Origin: Karalla daura | Lineage: Eukaryota > Chordata > Actinopteri > Chaetodontiformes > Leiognathidae | Direction: 5' to 3' | Length of the DNA stretch: 64,000 nucleotides | NCBI GenBank assembly: GCA_029224185.1 | Contig: CM055207.1 | Span: 13,569,248 to 13,633,247 of the forward strand | In this document: positions 1-12,742 of the stretch, piece by piece | Position numbering within the stretch: the first letter of the stretch is position 1 | Layout: the number at the start of each line of letters is the position of its first letter | Notes under the pieces: model-generated | What the model saw: only the letters and a program-made list of their open reading frames with translations | What the model was told of the DNA's origin: nothing | Database searches by the model: none | Program-made: the position numbers and the translations under genes

Positions 1-248
1 GAAATCCATTAAATGTATGTTATTCCCCGGCATCAATCTAGACTTCGTCATAAAGCTGCAGGTATTGGGGTTTTACAGATAATGGCAAATTGCAGATCCA
101 GATTCTTTTTTTTTTTGCTCAGAGTTGTGGCTATCAGTCAAAGCTGAAATAGAGCTGTGTGTGGCTTGGTGCGGCTGCTGTTGTCACCAGTAAAACTCTA
201 CCTGTCTCTCTCTCTCTCTCTATCCTCCTCCGTCCCTCCTTTTCGCAG
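1..248 (+). other. camk2g intron (partial)
   Basis: Intronic sequence ends in a (CT)n pyrimidine tract and a TTTCGCAG acceptor at 241-248. No other feature is seen. Confidence 0.6.
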
Positions 249-289
249 CATGCAAAAGTTTACTGAACAAGAAGTCAGACTCTGCTAAG
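249..289 (+). CDS. camk2g: camk2g linker exon, KSLLNKKSD motif
   Basis: A 41-nt exon lies between TTTCGCAG and GTAAGG. Entered with two bases completing an Ala codon, it reads CKSLLNKKSDSAK, matching the conserved KSLLNKK(S/A)D segment that follows the calmodulin-binding region in all vertebrate CaMKII subunits. It ends in phase 0. Confidence 0.85.
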
Positions 290-3200
290 GTAAGGTCGTC
301 ACCTCTTTGCCCCCCAGAGTTCCCTGCGCCTTTATAACCAGCCCTCTCCGAGTGCTCACTCTTCCCTTTTTTATCTTTACATGTCTTTCTTCTTCTTTCG
401 TGTTACAGAATTGCCCAACACTTCTTTTATATTTAATCCAGTCAGTGGATGTTGTTGCATCTCTGCGGTTTTCTTAACCTCGCCGTGGCATGTTTATAAG
501 TCCCAGAGTCACGTCTGCAACTTTCAGAACCTCCACTTAACTTTTTCCCTCCTGCTCCAGTCGCATTCCTCTGTATAATTATCAGTCAATTATTTTGCTA
601 CGAGGGTTTAATCTCCTCCACGTTTAGGTCGTGGGTTTGGGCCAGAGATCTGTTGCTCTCTCTTTTTCCGAGCAGTCTCTGTCATCCTCTGCCGCTATTA
701 AGCATCTCTCTCTCTGTCTCTGCCCTCCCCTCCTCCCCCCTGCCTCCCTCTCTTTCTCCCCTGCCCCAGGGGTCTCTCTGTGCAGTTAAGTGGCGGAGGC
801 ATAGAGAGTTAGTGAGGCAGTAAAAGGGATGATCTAGAGGCCATTCTGTGGCACTCACCCACTCATTTACCCTGTTAGCTCTCAACAGCCTGGGAGCCTC
901 GATCAGCATTAGCCCCGTTCCCTAAAAGGCGTATAATTTCAATGCATTTGTGTGTGTGTGTGCGTGCGTGCGCGTGTGACGTATTTGTTCACTTTGAGTG
1001 TCTGCGTTCTCGTCCCAGCCTTCTACCAACAACAGTAAGAACAGTATAGTGAGCGCCATCAATGCCCTGAAAGACACCAACATGGCAACCAACGCCCAGA
1101 TGGTACAGTAGGCCGCCGCAGTGTCCCCCCATCACCCTATCCCCCCCCCCCCCCCGCCCGCCCGCCCGCCTCTGTCCCCAGTAGCCGCATAGTCGCCCGT
1201 CGTGCCTCATCCGCCATTGTCACCGTCGCTGCTTTGTCATCCTTCATCCGCCTCCCTGGAGGCGTCGCACCACAACGTCCCCCGTCCCGGCAACGCCCGT
1301 CCTCCGCCTCCCCGCCCCGCCCCGCCCCGCCCCGCCCGGCTGCACATGTGTTCAAGCAGAGAGCTCGCTTTGTTACAAAGAAGAAACCCTAAACAAACAA
1401 ACAAACACGGCGGCATCAGATCTCAGGCTGCACATGTGCACCTCCGGAGCATGAACATGCGTGTAGGGCCGTCGGCCTCAGAGAGAGCGTTTCCCCGTCT
1501 AGCTTCCGTGTTGTAGTCGCGGCCCAGGGTTTAAGTTTCACTCACCGTCTGTGCTCTCTACTCGCCTCCCCCCCATGTCGTAACCCTGCCGTCACAGAGG
1601 TCTGTGCCGCGTTGCAACCATCTAACATCTCACCTGCCCGCTGCCATCCAGATTTCTCTCAACTCCCCTCCCCCCTGCCATCATCTCCTCCTCCTCCTCC
1701 TCCTCCTCCTCCTCCTCCTCCTCTCTAACCCGGTCCCAGTTAACATCCCAGTGTTCAGTCGTCGTGCTGCAGTTCGTTAGCATGTCGTGACTCTCAGCGC
1801 GCTTCACTAGCATGCCTGGCGTGCCCCGCCCTGTCCTCGCTGTGGTCACGTGACGGCGCCGTCCGCCAATGTCGTGCTTCTCAACTGGCGGGGCGGGACC
1901 CCGGAGCGCCGGCGGCGCGGCCCGGCCCGGCCGTGGATCGATAGCGCCATATTAATTAAGCGGCCGCGCATCTTTAAGCAGCCGTTGCGCCCGATTGCGT
2001 CTAAATGATCGACGTTCGGCGCGAGCGCAGAGAAGGCCTCGCGCGTCCAGTCAGGTGAAACGGGGCGGCTGAAGCAACCTATTAGCCGACGGGCAAAATG
2101 ATTAACGGGCAGCTGTGTTGATAATGGACGGACCAGACGAAGTGGCTGAGTCTGTCGGGATCCATTCTCTGGTCACATCTTCCCTTCAGGCCTAGGGCCG
2201 TGCCATGGATTAGCGGCCACATTTGGAGACGTGCCGTTTGGACGCCGGGGAACCGCAACTGTGAGGAAAAAAGGGATTTTTCTGGCACTTCCTGGAGCTG
2301 ATAATTCAACGTGAAAGAAATGGCAGACTAATTGGAATAATCATTAGTCGCAGCCCTAGATGATGTTGCCCGATAAGAAAAATCTCAGCCGCATGATAAT
2401 TCCCGCGCATGTTGGTCAGATCCGGCAGGACGGCAAACTAACGCTGATGCCACCATGAAATCCCGCCTGGCGTAGATCTGTCAAAGAATAATTCACAAGT
2501 AATCACCGTCTGATTGGGCTATGGACGTCACTGCGTTTCACAGTTTGTCCGCAGCAGTGTGTGGACTACCACCGGCATGCCGCAGTCGTAAGTAGGCAGG
2601 AGTTGAGTTGAATGTCGGTGCTGAACCCGGGCCGGGGCCCCCGCGGGGCCAGGGGCCCGGTCCGAGGCCGGTTGAGAGGCACGTGGTCCGGGCCTGCAGA
2701 GGCGCCCGCCTAACCCCTCTGTTCTGCAACGCAGGAATCCCGAGCACGGTGGTGCACAACCCGCCCGACGGAGTCAAGGTGAGCCACGCCATGTCTGTGT
2801 GGGGGGGGTGGGGGGGAGGGGGGGGGGGGGCGGGCTGCCTCGCTCGCAGCCCCGGGTCGGGGGGGTGGGGGGGGGGGTTGGGGTTGGGGTTGGGCCGGGC
2901 CGAGCCGATGTCGCCTCGTGTCTTCTGACTCTTCCGGTTGTCTGCCCTCGACAGGGGTCGACGGAGAGCAACGCCACCAACGACGAGGAGGAAATGAAAG
3001 GTAGGAAAGGTACTCCAGTGTTTTACTCCCCCTTTCCCTGTTCTCACCGCCTCTCTCTCTCTCTCTGTCTCTCTCCCCCCTCTCTCTCTCTCTCTCCCTC
3101 TCCCTCTCCCCCTCTCTCTCTCTGTCTCCCATCCAGCCAAGTGTGTGTATTTGACTGTAGAGACGGCCAGGTGTGCTGCGATACAACAAGTGTCTGTCAC

Positions 3201-4647
3201 ACTCTTGACTGTGTGCCTGTGCTGTGTGTGTGTGTGTATTTACCGTGTGTCTGGCTGCGTTGTGTGTGTGTGTGTGTTCTAGCGGACAGTTCGGCGCTGA
3301 GTCAGAGCAGCGCCACCGAGGAGATGCCCCCACTCCTGCCCTCACCTCAAAGTTCAGCCGCCAGTAAGTTTATCCATGGCAACCCGGAGCTACGCGGTCG
3401 CCACTGGCAAGGGCCTAACACCCCCCACTCCCACCCCCACCCCCCACCCCCCACCCCCCACCCCCACCCCCACTCCCACCTGTACCCTCAACCCAGCCAC
3501 CTCCCACCCCCACCCCCCACCCCCACCCCCACCCCCACTCCCACCTGTACCCTCAACCCAGCCACCTCCCACCCCCACCCACACCCCAGCTTTTTGTAGT
3601 CACTGGCAAACGGCGCCTCCCATCTTTTGAGCTGCCCCACTCTGATCCACCAAGCTCTGTTTTTTCGAGGGTTCCCACTGGTTTGAGGCAGGTTATCGAT
3701 TGGGAAAACTCTCACGGAGGGCGGGAATGTCCGCCGGGACCTCAGAGTCCTTTTGGCTCCAATTTGACTCATTTTATCGCAACTTGGATCTCTCTCTTCT
3801 TTTCTCTTGTTTTTTTTCAGCTTGAATATGTAAAAACAGTATTTCACCATTGCGCGTTCCTCTGAAGTAACCCCTGAGCCGTTTGCTCCGTTTAATTGAT
3901 GCCGATGCGGCAGAAGTCGGCGTCTCCGTCTCTTCGGCAACTTTTGCACCTGCCAGGAAAGCGGCTCGGCCGGGGTTCCCCCCACGTGTGCGTCGCCACA
4001 TAAAAACCGTCCGAGGGTGAAATGAGACGGGGGCGGCTGCTGCGCCGCTAAGGCCTCAACCGGGCAGCCGCTCTGAGTTTAAACCGAATTTTCCGATTTC
4101 ACACGCAATCAAAGGCGCCGAGGGGGGCGTGCGCGCGCACCTGTGTTGTCAAACGGCCATTTACATGTGAAGCGAAACTGCAGGCGTGCTGCACACGATC
4201 TCCAGCTCCCGGGGGGGGGAGCTGCCCCCACGCCCGCTGCCCCACGCCCGCGCGGCCCCGCCGGGCCCAGGACGCGCTTAAAAAAACCAAAAAAAAAAAA
4301 CGTCGGGGGCTCTCTCTTTCTCCTTTGTCTTTTCTTCTTTTTGTTTTTGTTGTTCACTTTTTAGGTCACAGGAAAGTCATTTGAGAAGAAAGTTGTGTGG
4401 AGTTTTTCATCGGGGCCATTGTGGGAACCCTGAAATCAGTGTGCGTGTGCGTGCGTGTGCGTGCGTGCGTGCGTGTGTGTGTGTGTCTCTTGGTGATCAC
4501 TGCATCTATCCCCCTGTCCTCCTAATGTGACAGCTCCGGCTGGAGGAAGCCTCGCTCACCTTGCAGCTGGGCGTCCCAGTCTGACGGGACGAGTCTGTGC
4601 TCGCCATCCAGCATCACTCTCTCTCCCTCCCTCCTCCCTCCCTCTCC

Positions 4648-4734
<87 letters not shown>

Positions 4735-4842
4735 GTCTCCTCCATTCCTCCTCTCTAATGCTTCACTCTCCGCTCCGTCCTCTAATCCCACCTCGAACTC
4801 TGTCTCCGCTCCTCTCCAATGCGGCGTCCTCCACCGCCCCCT

Positions 4843-4880
<38 letters not shown>

Positions 4881-7195
4881 CTCTTTCTCTCTCTCTCTCT
4901 CTCTCTGATCTCTCCTCTCGACCCGCTGTCCTCGCCTCCTGCCGTCTCCTCAGACACACCTGCACGCACGGGACGCTCCCATCCCCCCTCCCCTCCCCTC
5001 TCCACCTCTCCACCCCCCCCCCCCCCCCACCCCCCTCCCTCCCCCCTTCCACGCAACGGCTTCGACCCGCAGCGCGTCGCCCCGGGCTTTTCCTGAACGT
5101 ACGCGTTGAGCTAGGCGACTTCCACGCTCTGAGCCGCTCTGGCCTCTGGCTGCCACCCCCTCCTCTTGTTGCCCATCTCCTCGCCGCTGTTCATGTCTCA
5201 CCCCCATTCCACCGCCGTCCCACCCACACCGCCTCACCTGTCACTCCCTGCCACTCTCAGGTCGTGGACTGCATGCTGCGTGCGTGCGTGTGCATGTGCG
5301 TGCGCGTGTGTGTGCGTGGACGATCACACGTACGTTGCTGTCATCCTCTTGCCATCCATCCACGTGTTTGTGTTTGTTGACCACCCGTTGTGTGTTTCAG
5401 TTCCGCCGCATGACGTAAAGCGCATGGCATGGAACAGCACAGGCAACAGCTCCTGCCCTGACTCTGAGCTCTCACAGTCCTCCATGCCTGCCGCTCCACT
5501 AGGGAGCAACACTGTCGCTGCTATAAACAACACTAAGCAGAGTAAGAACACAATCTTGACTAACTGACCTCAGCTTTTCCTTCTCCACCCCCACCCTCCC
5601 CCCTCCTCCTCCTCCTCCTCCCACCCACCCCCGTCCACTCACTGCGGCTGCTGCTCGCCAGAAGCTTCCATCTGTCATTCTGTGTGTTACGTCTCGGCCA
5701 GGTTGCACTCCTTTCCTCTCCGTCGCCGGGCTCCACAGTGACCCCCCCACGTCTCATCAGATGAGATCAGATGCATGCTCAGGTCTCGGAAACGGCTCGG
5801 TCACTTTGGTCGCACTTCCGCAGAGATCTGCCCGCCAAAAGACCCAGACCGGCGGCTCCCCAAGTCCGCCTCTGTGCCTCCGCTGTGACACTTTAGAACT
5901 GGGTCACAGCGATGTGGTCCCTGTTCTTTTTAAAGCCTCCCAGCAGCTGAGCGCTGCGGTTTCCAGCGCACGCTACCCGTGATCGCTGCAAGACGTGGGA
6001 TGGTTGGGCGGCGGGATGGGGTGGAGCGCTCTGGTTCCTGGTGGCGGCGGCGGCGTGTTCGCAGGGTCCAGTCACACCGGGTTAGGTGGCGTTCAGTCTT
6101 TCTCACCCGAACCAAGCGACACGTCAACGAATGAATAGTGTTTCCGATACCACCACCAGACGACTTGCAATGTAGAACCATCTTTGGACCGTGTACAATG
6201 TTATTTCCGCACTTAGTGTAGAGGCGTTTTGTTTTGTCTCGGGTAGAGCACAGTTAGCACTGATTGCTAACTGTAGGCTAGCCTATGGATGCTGCTAGGA
6301 GCATATGACGGGAGCTGTGTGAGGGAAAACCGTCATTACAGGGACATTGTGTAGGAATTACCCTTACCTAACAATGATGTTGTATTTAGCATTTGGGGGC
6401 CTCCCTGTGTCAGACACGCATTGCAACTACGGTAGCCAGCGTGCGTCAGAAAGCCTCGCCCGCTGATCGTCTCTGCGCCGGCTCACTGGAATGCGTGTTG
6501 GTGCTGTTTGACCCTCGCCGGCAGCTGTAGTTTCCAGATGGCGGACCGTCATGGCGCTGCCCTGCGAGCTCGCCCGTCACGTGTATAAATAAATCTAAAA
6601 TTCTTCCTTCGTGAGAACGTGTCGGATCATTAGCGGAGGTCATAATACACAAATGATAACCTATATAAATGCTGATTTTGGGGAAAAAAATGGGAGACAT
6701 TACACATTGCCCCCGTTAAGTCACAGGGCTACTAGCCTGCATGTCAATATACAGCACATATACTGACGTGCATACATAGCAGGAACCATTGGTTTATGAG
6801 GTGTCGTGCAGCCCTACTTGAGTTTCTCTTCATTCTTGTATCTGACAGATCTTCATCCACTTTTTGGGCCTGAATCACTCGTATGTTGCAGCTTTGCTTC
6901 GTGGTTCCCGTTTAGAGGCAGAACTTGTGCTTTTGTTTCGGCGTGTGCTCTCACACACACACACACACACGCACACACACACCAGAGGCGTCCAGTCAGT
7001 TTGTGTGCCACCCAGAATGTGCGAAGCCGGGCGCGAGACGGCGACGAGGGGTCGAGCCGCAGTGAGGAAGCGGCCTGGGACGGCGTGACGAGGAGCGCCA
7101 CCAGCGCCGCCGCCCGCCCGCCGCCACGTAGCTGCTAGCTGCCTCCGCCTCCGTCAGGACGCCTCGCCATTCACCATCTGTCTCTCTCTCCCTCC

Positions 7196-7227
<32 letters not shown>

Positions 7228-7628
7228 GCAGCTCGTAAACAAGAGATCATCAAGATCACGGAGCAGCTGATCGAGGCCATCAACAATGGAGATTTCGATG
7301 CCTACACGTAAGTCTCGACTTGTCATTTTCACTCCTGGGGCTGTCGAGACGGTTCGTCTGCACTTCTCACTCTCTCCCTCCCTCTCTCTCTCTCTCTCTC
7401 TCTCCCTCCCTCTCTCTCTCTCTCTCTCTCCCTCCCTCCCTCTTCCTCCCTCCCCCCTCCCTCTACCCCCCCTTCTCTCACCCATCTGCTCTGCTGTCTC
7501 GCCGCTCTTCCTCAGGAGGATTTGTGATCCCGGACTCACCTCCTTTGAACCCGAGGCCCTCGGGAACCTGGTGGAGGGCATGGACTTTCACAAGTTCTAC
7601 TTTGAGAACTGTGAGTGTAGTCTTAAAA

Positions 7629-7663
<35 letters not shown>

Positions 7664-7953
7664 ATCCCTCCTCCCACACACACACACACACACACACGTC
7701 CATGTTAATCCGCCTGAAACAGCAGCCACACAGAGCTTTAGCTCCTCTCACACAGGCCGGGAAGACGCCTCGAACATCTGGCCTGACCCTGCTCTTCGTC
7801 CTCGTCTTCTTCTTCTTTTTTCTTGTTTCATCTGGATTCACGTCACCCCGCGCCGCAGCTCCTAGCAAAGCAAAAGGTTTCCCTCGCGTAGCTGCACATG
7901 CGAGTAATGGAGATTGCCGGGGCTGATTTACAGGCAGCTGTGTGTGTGTGCGT

Positions 7954-7986
<33 letters not shown>

Positions 7987-9133
7987 AAAAGCACCTTTGC
8001 CTCAGTTAGGACGAGTAAAGGAAAGTAGGATGGCTTTTATTTCCACTGACGCCATTTGAAATGAACGTATTCATCAGTAAATCGCGCTTTAATCGCCCGC
8101 CCCTGTTAAAGTAACAGTTCTGAACAAATAGTAGTGAGCTGCACTAGCTCCAAAGAGGTACGTGGAGAGGTAGACGTTGGAGCCGGTTCTTCCTCTGTCT
8201 CAGATGACTGATAAATGGTTCTAGTCCATCATCGATCCCTTTTTGGATTGGAATCGCCTTCTTTCTTCTTCTTCTTCTTTCCGTCTTCATCTTCTCCCTC
8301 CCCCCCCCTCCCCTCCTCCCACCAGTGCTGAGCAAGAACAGCAAGCCCGTGCACACCACCCTGCTCAACCCCCCACGTGCACCTGATCGGCGAGGACCGC
8401 CGCGTGCATCGCCTACATCCGCCTCACGCAGTTCGTGGGACTCCACGGGCCGCCCCGCGCTCCAGCCAGTCGGAGGAGACCCCGGGTGTGGCACCGTCGC
8501 GACGGCAAGTGGCTCAACGTTCACTTCCACTGCTCGGGGGCCCCTGCTGCACCACTCCAGTGATCAGGTGCTCACACGCGCGCGCGCACACACACACACA
8601 CACAGTGACGCTCATTGCAGGCTTCATACGTTCTCACAGAACGGCACTCAGTGTTGGTTCAGTGGGTGTTTGGATTAGATTGTTATGTGTTGGCACTTGC
8701 AGTTGCAATCTTAAGTTCTTTTTGTGGCAAGCAAACCTTTAGAAGGACATGTATAACTTGATTAGATTGACTTAGATGCATTAATAGAGCTGTCTGTCCG
8801 TTTTGTAATCATGCGTATTCTCGGTTTCTGAATGTACTCATGTATGTTTAGATCACAGGTCTTTTGCATATTAATAACTTGGCTGGAATATTTTTAGAGC
8901 GAGCGGCCCCTCAGTACTGATAACTCGAGCGATGATGCAGAAGCCCCCCCCCCCCCCCGGGTCAGAGCAGTGGGTCAGATAGCGCTAAGATGAATAAAAC
9001 CTGCTCTGTAACGCCCCCCTCCAAAACAAAGCTCCGGCAGGCCCGGCTCTGGACGTCCCGGTGGCCCTGGAGGTTAAAAGCTGCCATGTAACGGCAGCGT
9101 CCCCCCCCCCAATGAGCTCCAGCTGGGGGACTT

Positions 9134-9166
<33 letters not shown>

Positions 9167-10514
9167 CCACCACCACCACCACCACCACCCCCCTCCTCAC
9201 TTCCTGTCAGCTCTCTACCACGTAGACAGGCCACTGAAGCGCCCCCCCAGCGTCCTGCGTGCGCTGCCCCGACTTATCAGTACTGACAAATCGGACCGTG
9301 GCGGGATGATTTCAGACACTAACACGCTCCTCTCCTCTCTCTCCTCCTCCCCCCCCCCCCCCCTCCTCCCCCGCAGTGGTCCTGAGCCTCCAGTCTACTG
9401 GAGTGTGTGTTTTGGGGGGCAGTATTTTTTCAGCGAGCGTGTTTTAAGGGGCACGTCCTCTCTGCGTGGATTGGCTAGTGCCAGGAGCCCGGCCGGGCTG
9501 AGATCGCAACCCTCTCCACGATACCAACCAATCCTGTCCCCCCCTTTGACCTGCTGGGGGCCGGCTGAACACAAGACGCCGCCCCCCCCCCCATGGATGA
9601 TGCATGCATCTGGCGCCTGATCGGAGGGCGCGGTCTTTGCCCTCTGTCCCTCCCCCCCTGGCGGCCATCTTTTTTCTGCCCGCGCGAGATGCGACGTCCC
9701 TTGCGTGCGGAGAGGATTTCCAGTTGAACTTGTGACAGTTTATGAGTATGAGTTATGAATATGCTGTGTAAATTATGACTAGATGTACCAGAAAACCACC
9801 AAAACCCAACCGAGCATTTATATTCAACCATCGGAATAAGGGAGGAACCAGAAGGGAGTGCGAGGTTAGCAGCTGAGACTTTTTTTTTTGTTTTTTTGTT
9901 TTTGTTTTTTTGGACACACTTTTGTTTTTTTATCTCTATGTTTNNNNNNNNNNNNNNNNNNNNNNNNNNNNNNNNNNNNNNNNNNNNNNNNNNNNNNNNN
10001 NNNNNNNNNNNNNNNNNNNNNNNNNNNNNNNNNNNNNNNNNNNTTTTGTTTTTGTTGTTCACTTTTTAGGTCACAGGAAAGTCATTTGAGAAGAAAGTTG
10101 TGTGGAGTTTTTCATCGGGGCCATTGTGGGAACCCCTGAAATCAGTGTGCGTGTGCGCGGTGTGCGTGCGTGTGTGTGTGTGTGTGTGTGTCTCTTGGTG
10201 ATCACTGCATCTATCCCCCTGTCCTCCTAATGTGACAGCTCCGGCTGGAGGAAGCCTCCGCTCACCTTGCAGCTGGGCGTCCCAGTCTGACGGACGAGTC
10301 TGTGCTCGGCCATCCAGCATCACTCTCTCTCTCCCTCCCCTCTCTCCCTCTCTCTCTCTCTCTCTCCTCTCTCATCGTCCGTCCTCCATTTCCTCCTCTC
10401 TAATGCTTCACTCTCCGCTCCGTCCTCTAATCCCACCTCGAACTCGGTTCTCCGCTCCTCTCCAATGCGGCGTCCTCCACCGCCCCCTCTCTCTCTCTCC
10501 CTCCTCTCTCTCCT

Positions 10515-10575
<61 letters not shown>

Positions 10576-10617
10576 TCTGTCCTCTCTCTCCTCTCTCTCT
10601 CTCTCTCTCTCCTCTCT

Positions 10618-10673
<56 letters not shown>

Positions 10674-12695
10674 CTCTCCTCTCGACCCGCTGTCCTCGCC
10701 TCCTGCCGTCTCCTCAGACACACCTGCACGCACGGGACGCTCCCATCCCCCTCCCATCTCCCACCTCTCCACCCCCCCCCCCACCCCCTTCCACGCAACG
10801 GCTTCGACCCGCAGCGCGTCGCCCCGGGCTTTTCCTGAACGTACGCGTCGAGCTAGGCGACTTCCACGCTCTGAGCCGCTCTGGCTTCTGGCTGCCACCC
10901 CCCTCCTCTTGTTGCTCATCTCCTCGCCTTTGTTCATGTCTCACCCATTCCACCGCCGTCCCACCCACACCGCCTCACCTGTCACTCCTGCCCACTCTCA
11001 GGTCGTGGACTGCATGCTGCGTGCGTGCATGTGCGTGTGTGTGTGTGTGCGTGGACGACTTCACACGTACGCTTGCTGTCATCCTCTTGCCATCCATCCA
11101 CGTGTTTGTGTTTGTTGACCACCCGTTGTGTGTTTCAGTTCCGCCGCATGACGTAAAGCGCATGGCATGGAACAGCACAGGCAAACAGCTCCTGCCCTGA
11201 CTCTGAGCTCTCACAGTCCTCCATGCCTGCCGCTCCACTAGGGAGCAAACACTGTCGCTGCTATAAACAACACTAAGCAGAAGTAAGAACACAATCTTGA
11301 CTAACTGACCTCAGCTTTTCCTTCTCCAGCCACCCCCACCTCCCCCTCCTCCTCCTCCTCCTCCCACCACCCCCCGTCCACTCACTGCGGCTGCTGCTCG
11401 CCAGAAGCTTCCATCTGTCATTCTGTGTGTTACGTCTCGGCCAGGTTTCGCTCCTTTCCTCTCCGTCGCCGGGCTCCACAGTGACCCCCCCACGTCTCAT
11501 CAGATGAGATCAGATGCATGCTCAGGTCTCGGAAACGGCTCGTTCACTTTGGTCGCACTTCCGCAGAGATCTGCCCGCCAAAAGACCCAGACCGGCGGCT
11601 CCCCAAGTCCGCCTCTGTACCTCCGCTGTGACTCTTTAGAACTGGGTCACAGCGATGTGGTCCCTGTTCTTTTTAAAGCCTCCCAGCAGCTGAGCGCTGC
11701 GGTTTCCAGCGCACGCTACCGTGATCGCTGCAAGACGTGGGATGGTTGGGCGGCGGGATGGGGTGGAGCGCTCTGGTTCCTGGTGGCGGCGGCGGCGTGT
11801 TCGCAGGGTCCAGTCACACCGGGTTAGGTGGCGTTCGGTCTTTCTCACCCGAACCAAACGACACGTCAACGAATGAATAGTGTTTCCGATACCACCACCA
11901 GACGACTTGCAATGTAGAACCATCTTTGGACCGTGTACAATGTTATTTCCGCACTTAGTGTAGAGGCGTTTTGTTTTGTCTCAGGTAGAGCACAGTTATG
12001 CACTGATTGCTAACTGTAGGCTAACCTATGGATGCTACTAGGAGCATATGACGGGAGCGGTGTGAGGGAAAAGCGTCATTACAGCATCATTACAGGGGAC
12101 ATTGTGTGGGAATTACCCTCACCTAACAATGATGTCGTGTTTAGCACTCTAGCGCCTCCCTGTTTCAGACACGCATTGCAACTACGGTAGCCAGCGTGCG
12201 TCAGAAAGCCTCGCCCGCTGATCGTCTCTGCGCCAGCTCACTGGGAATGCGTGTTGGTGCTGTTTGACCCTCGCCGGCAGCTGTAGTTTCCAGTCATGGC
12301 GCTGCCCTGCGAGCTCGCCCGTCACGTGTATAAATAAATCTAAAATTCTTCCTTCGTGAGAACGTGTCGGATCATTAGCGGAGGTCATAATACACAAATG
12401 ATAACCTATATAAATGCTGATTTTGGGAAATAAAATAGGAGACATTACACATTGCCCCGTTAAGTCACAGGGCTACTAGCCTGCATGTCAATATACAGCA
12501 CATATACTGACATGCATACATAGCAGGAACCATTGGTTTATGAGGTGTCGTGCAGCCCTACCTCGAGTTTCTCTTCATTCTTGTATCTGACAGATCTTCA
12601 TCCACTTTTTGGGCCTGAATCACTCGTATGTTGCAGCTTTTGCTTCGTGGTTCCCGTTTAGAGGCAGAACTTGTGCTTTTGTTTCGGCGTGTGCT

Positions 12696-12742
<47 letters not shown>

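Larger units (their letters stand above)
3364..5400 (+). other. camk2g intron with minisatellite and CT repeats
   Basis: The intron holds a C-rich minisatellite at its 5' end, CpG-rich sequence around 4010-4270, short TG repeats near 4440-4490 and a long (CT)n array. A possible proline-rich exon starts at 4954 but is unproven. The left end of the duplicated block falls at 4339. Confidence 0.55.
4339..9943 (+). repeat. Duplicated block, copy 1 (left of gap)
   Basis: This 5605-bp block is near-identical to 10044-15689. It runs exactly up to the gap, and the other copy starts exactly after it. Differences are mostly homopolymer indels and microsatellite lengths, plus a few allele-like changes, such as 11 extra bases near 6537-6548 here. 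The pattern fits two unmerged haplotype contigs better than a biological tandem duplication. Confidence 0.92.

Noticed and set aside
2538..3599. Several ORFs over 200 codons on both strands
   Set aside because: Composed of Pro, Gly, Arg/Glu or Ser/Leu runs from C-rich and CT-repeat DNA; they overlap real camk2g exons in other frames.
4522..5096. Long Ser-Leu and Arg-Glu ORFs
   Set aside because: Translations of (CT)n microsatellites with no conserved protein features.
8326..8563. camk2g as a pseudogene because the terminal exon is frameshifted
   Set aside because: The amino-acid sequence is fully conserved once single-base run errors are allowed for, and the other copy has different errors.
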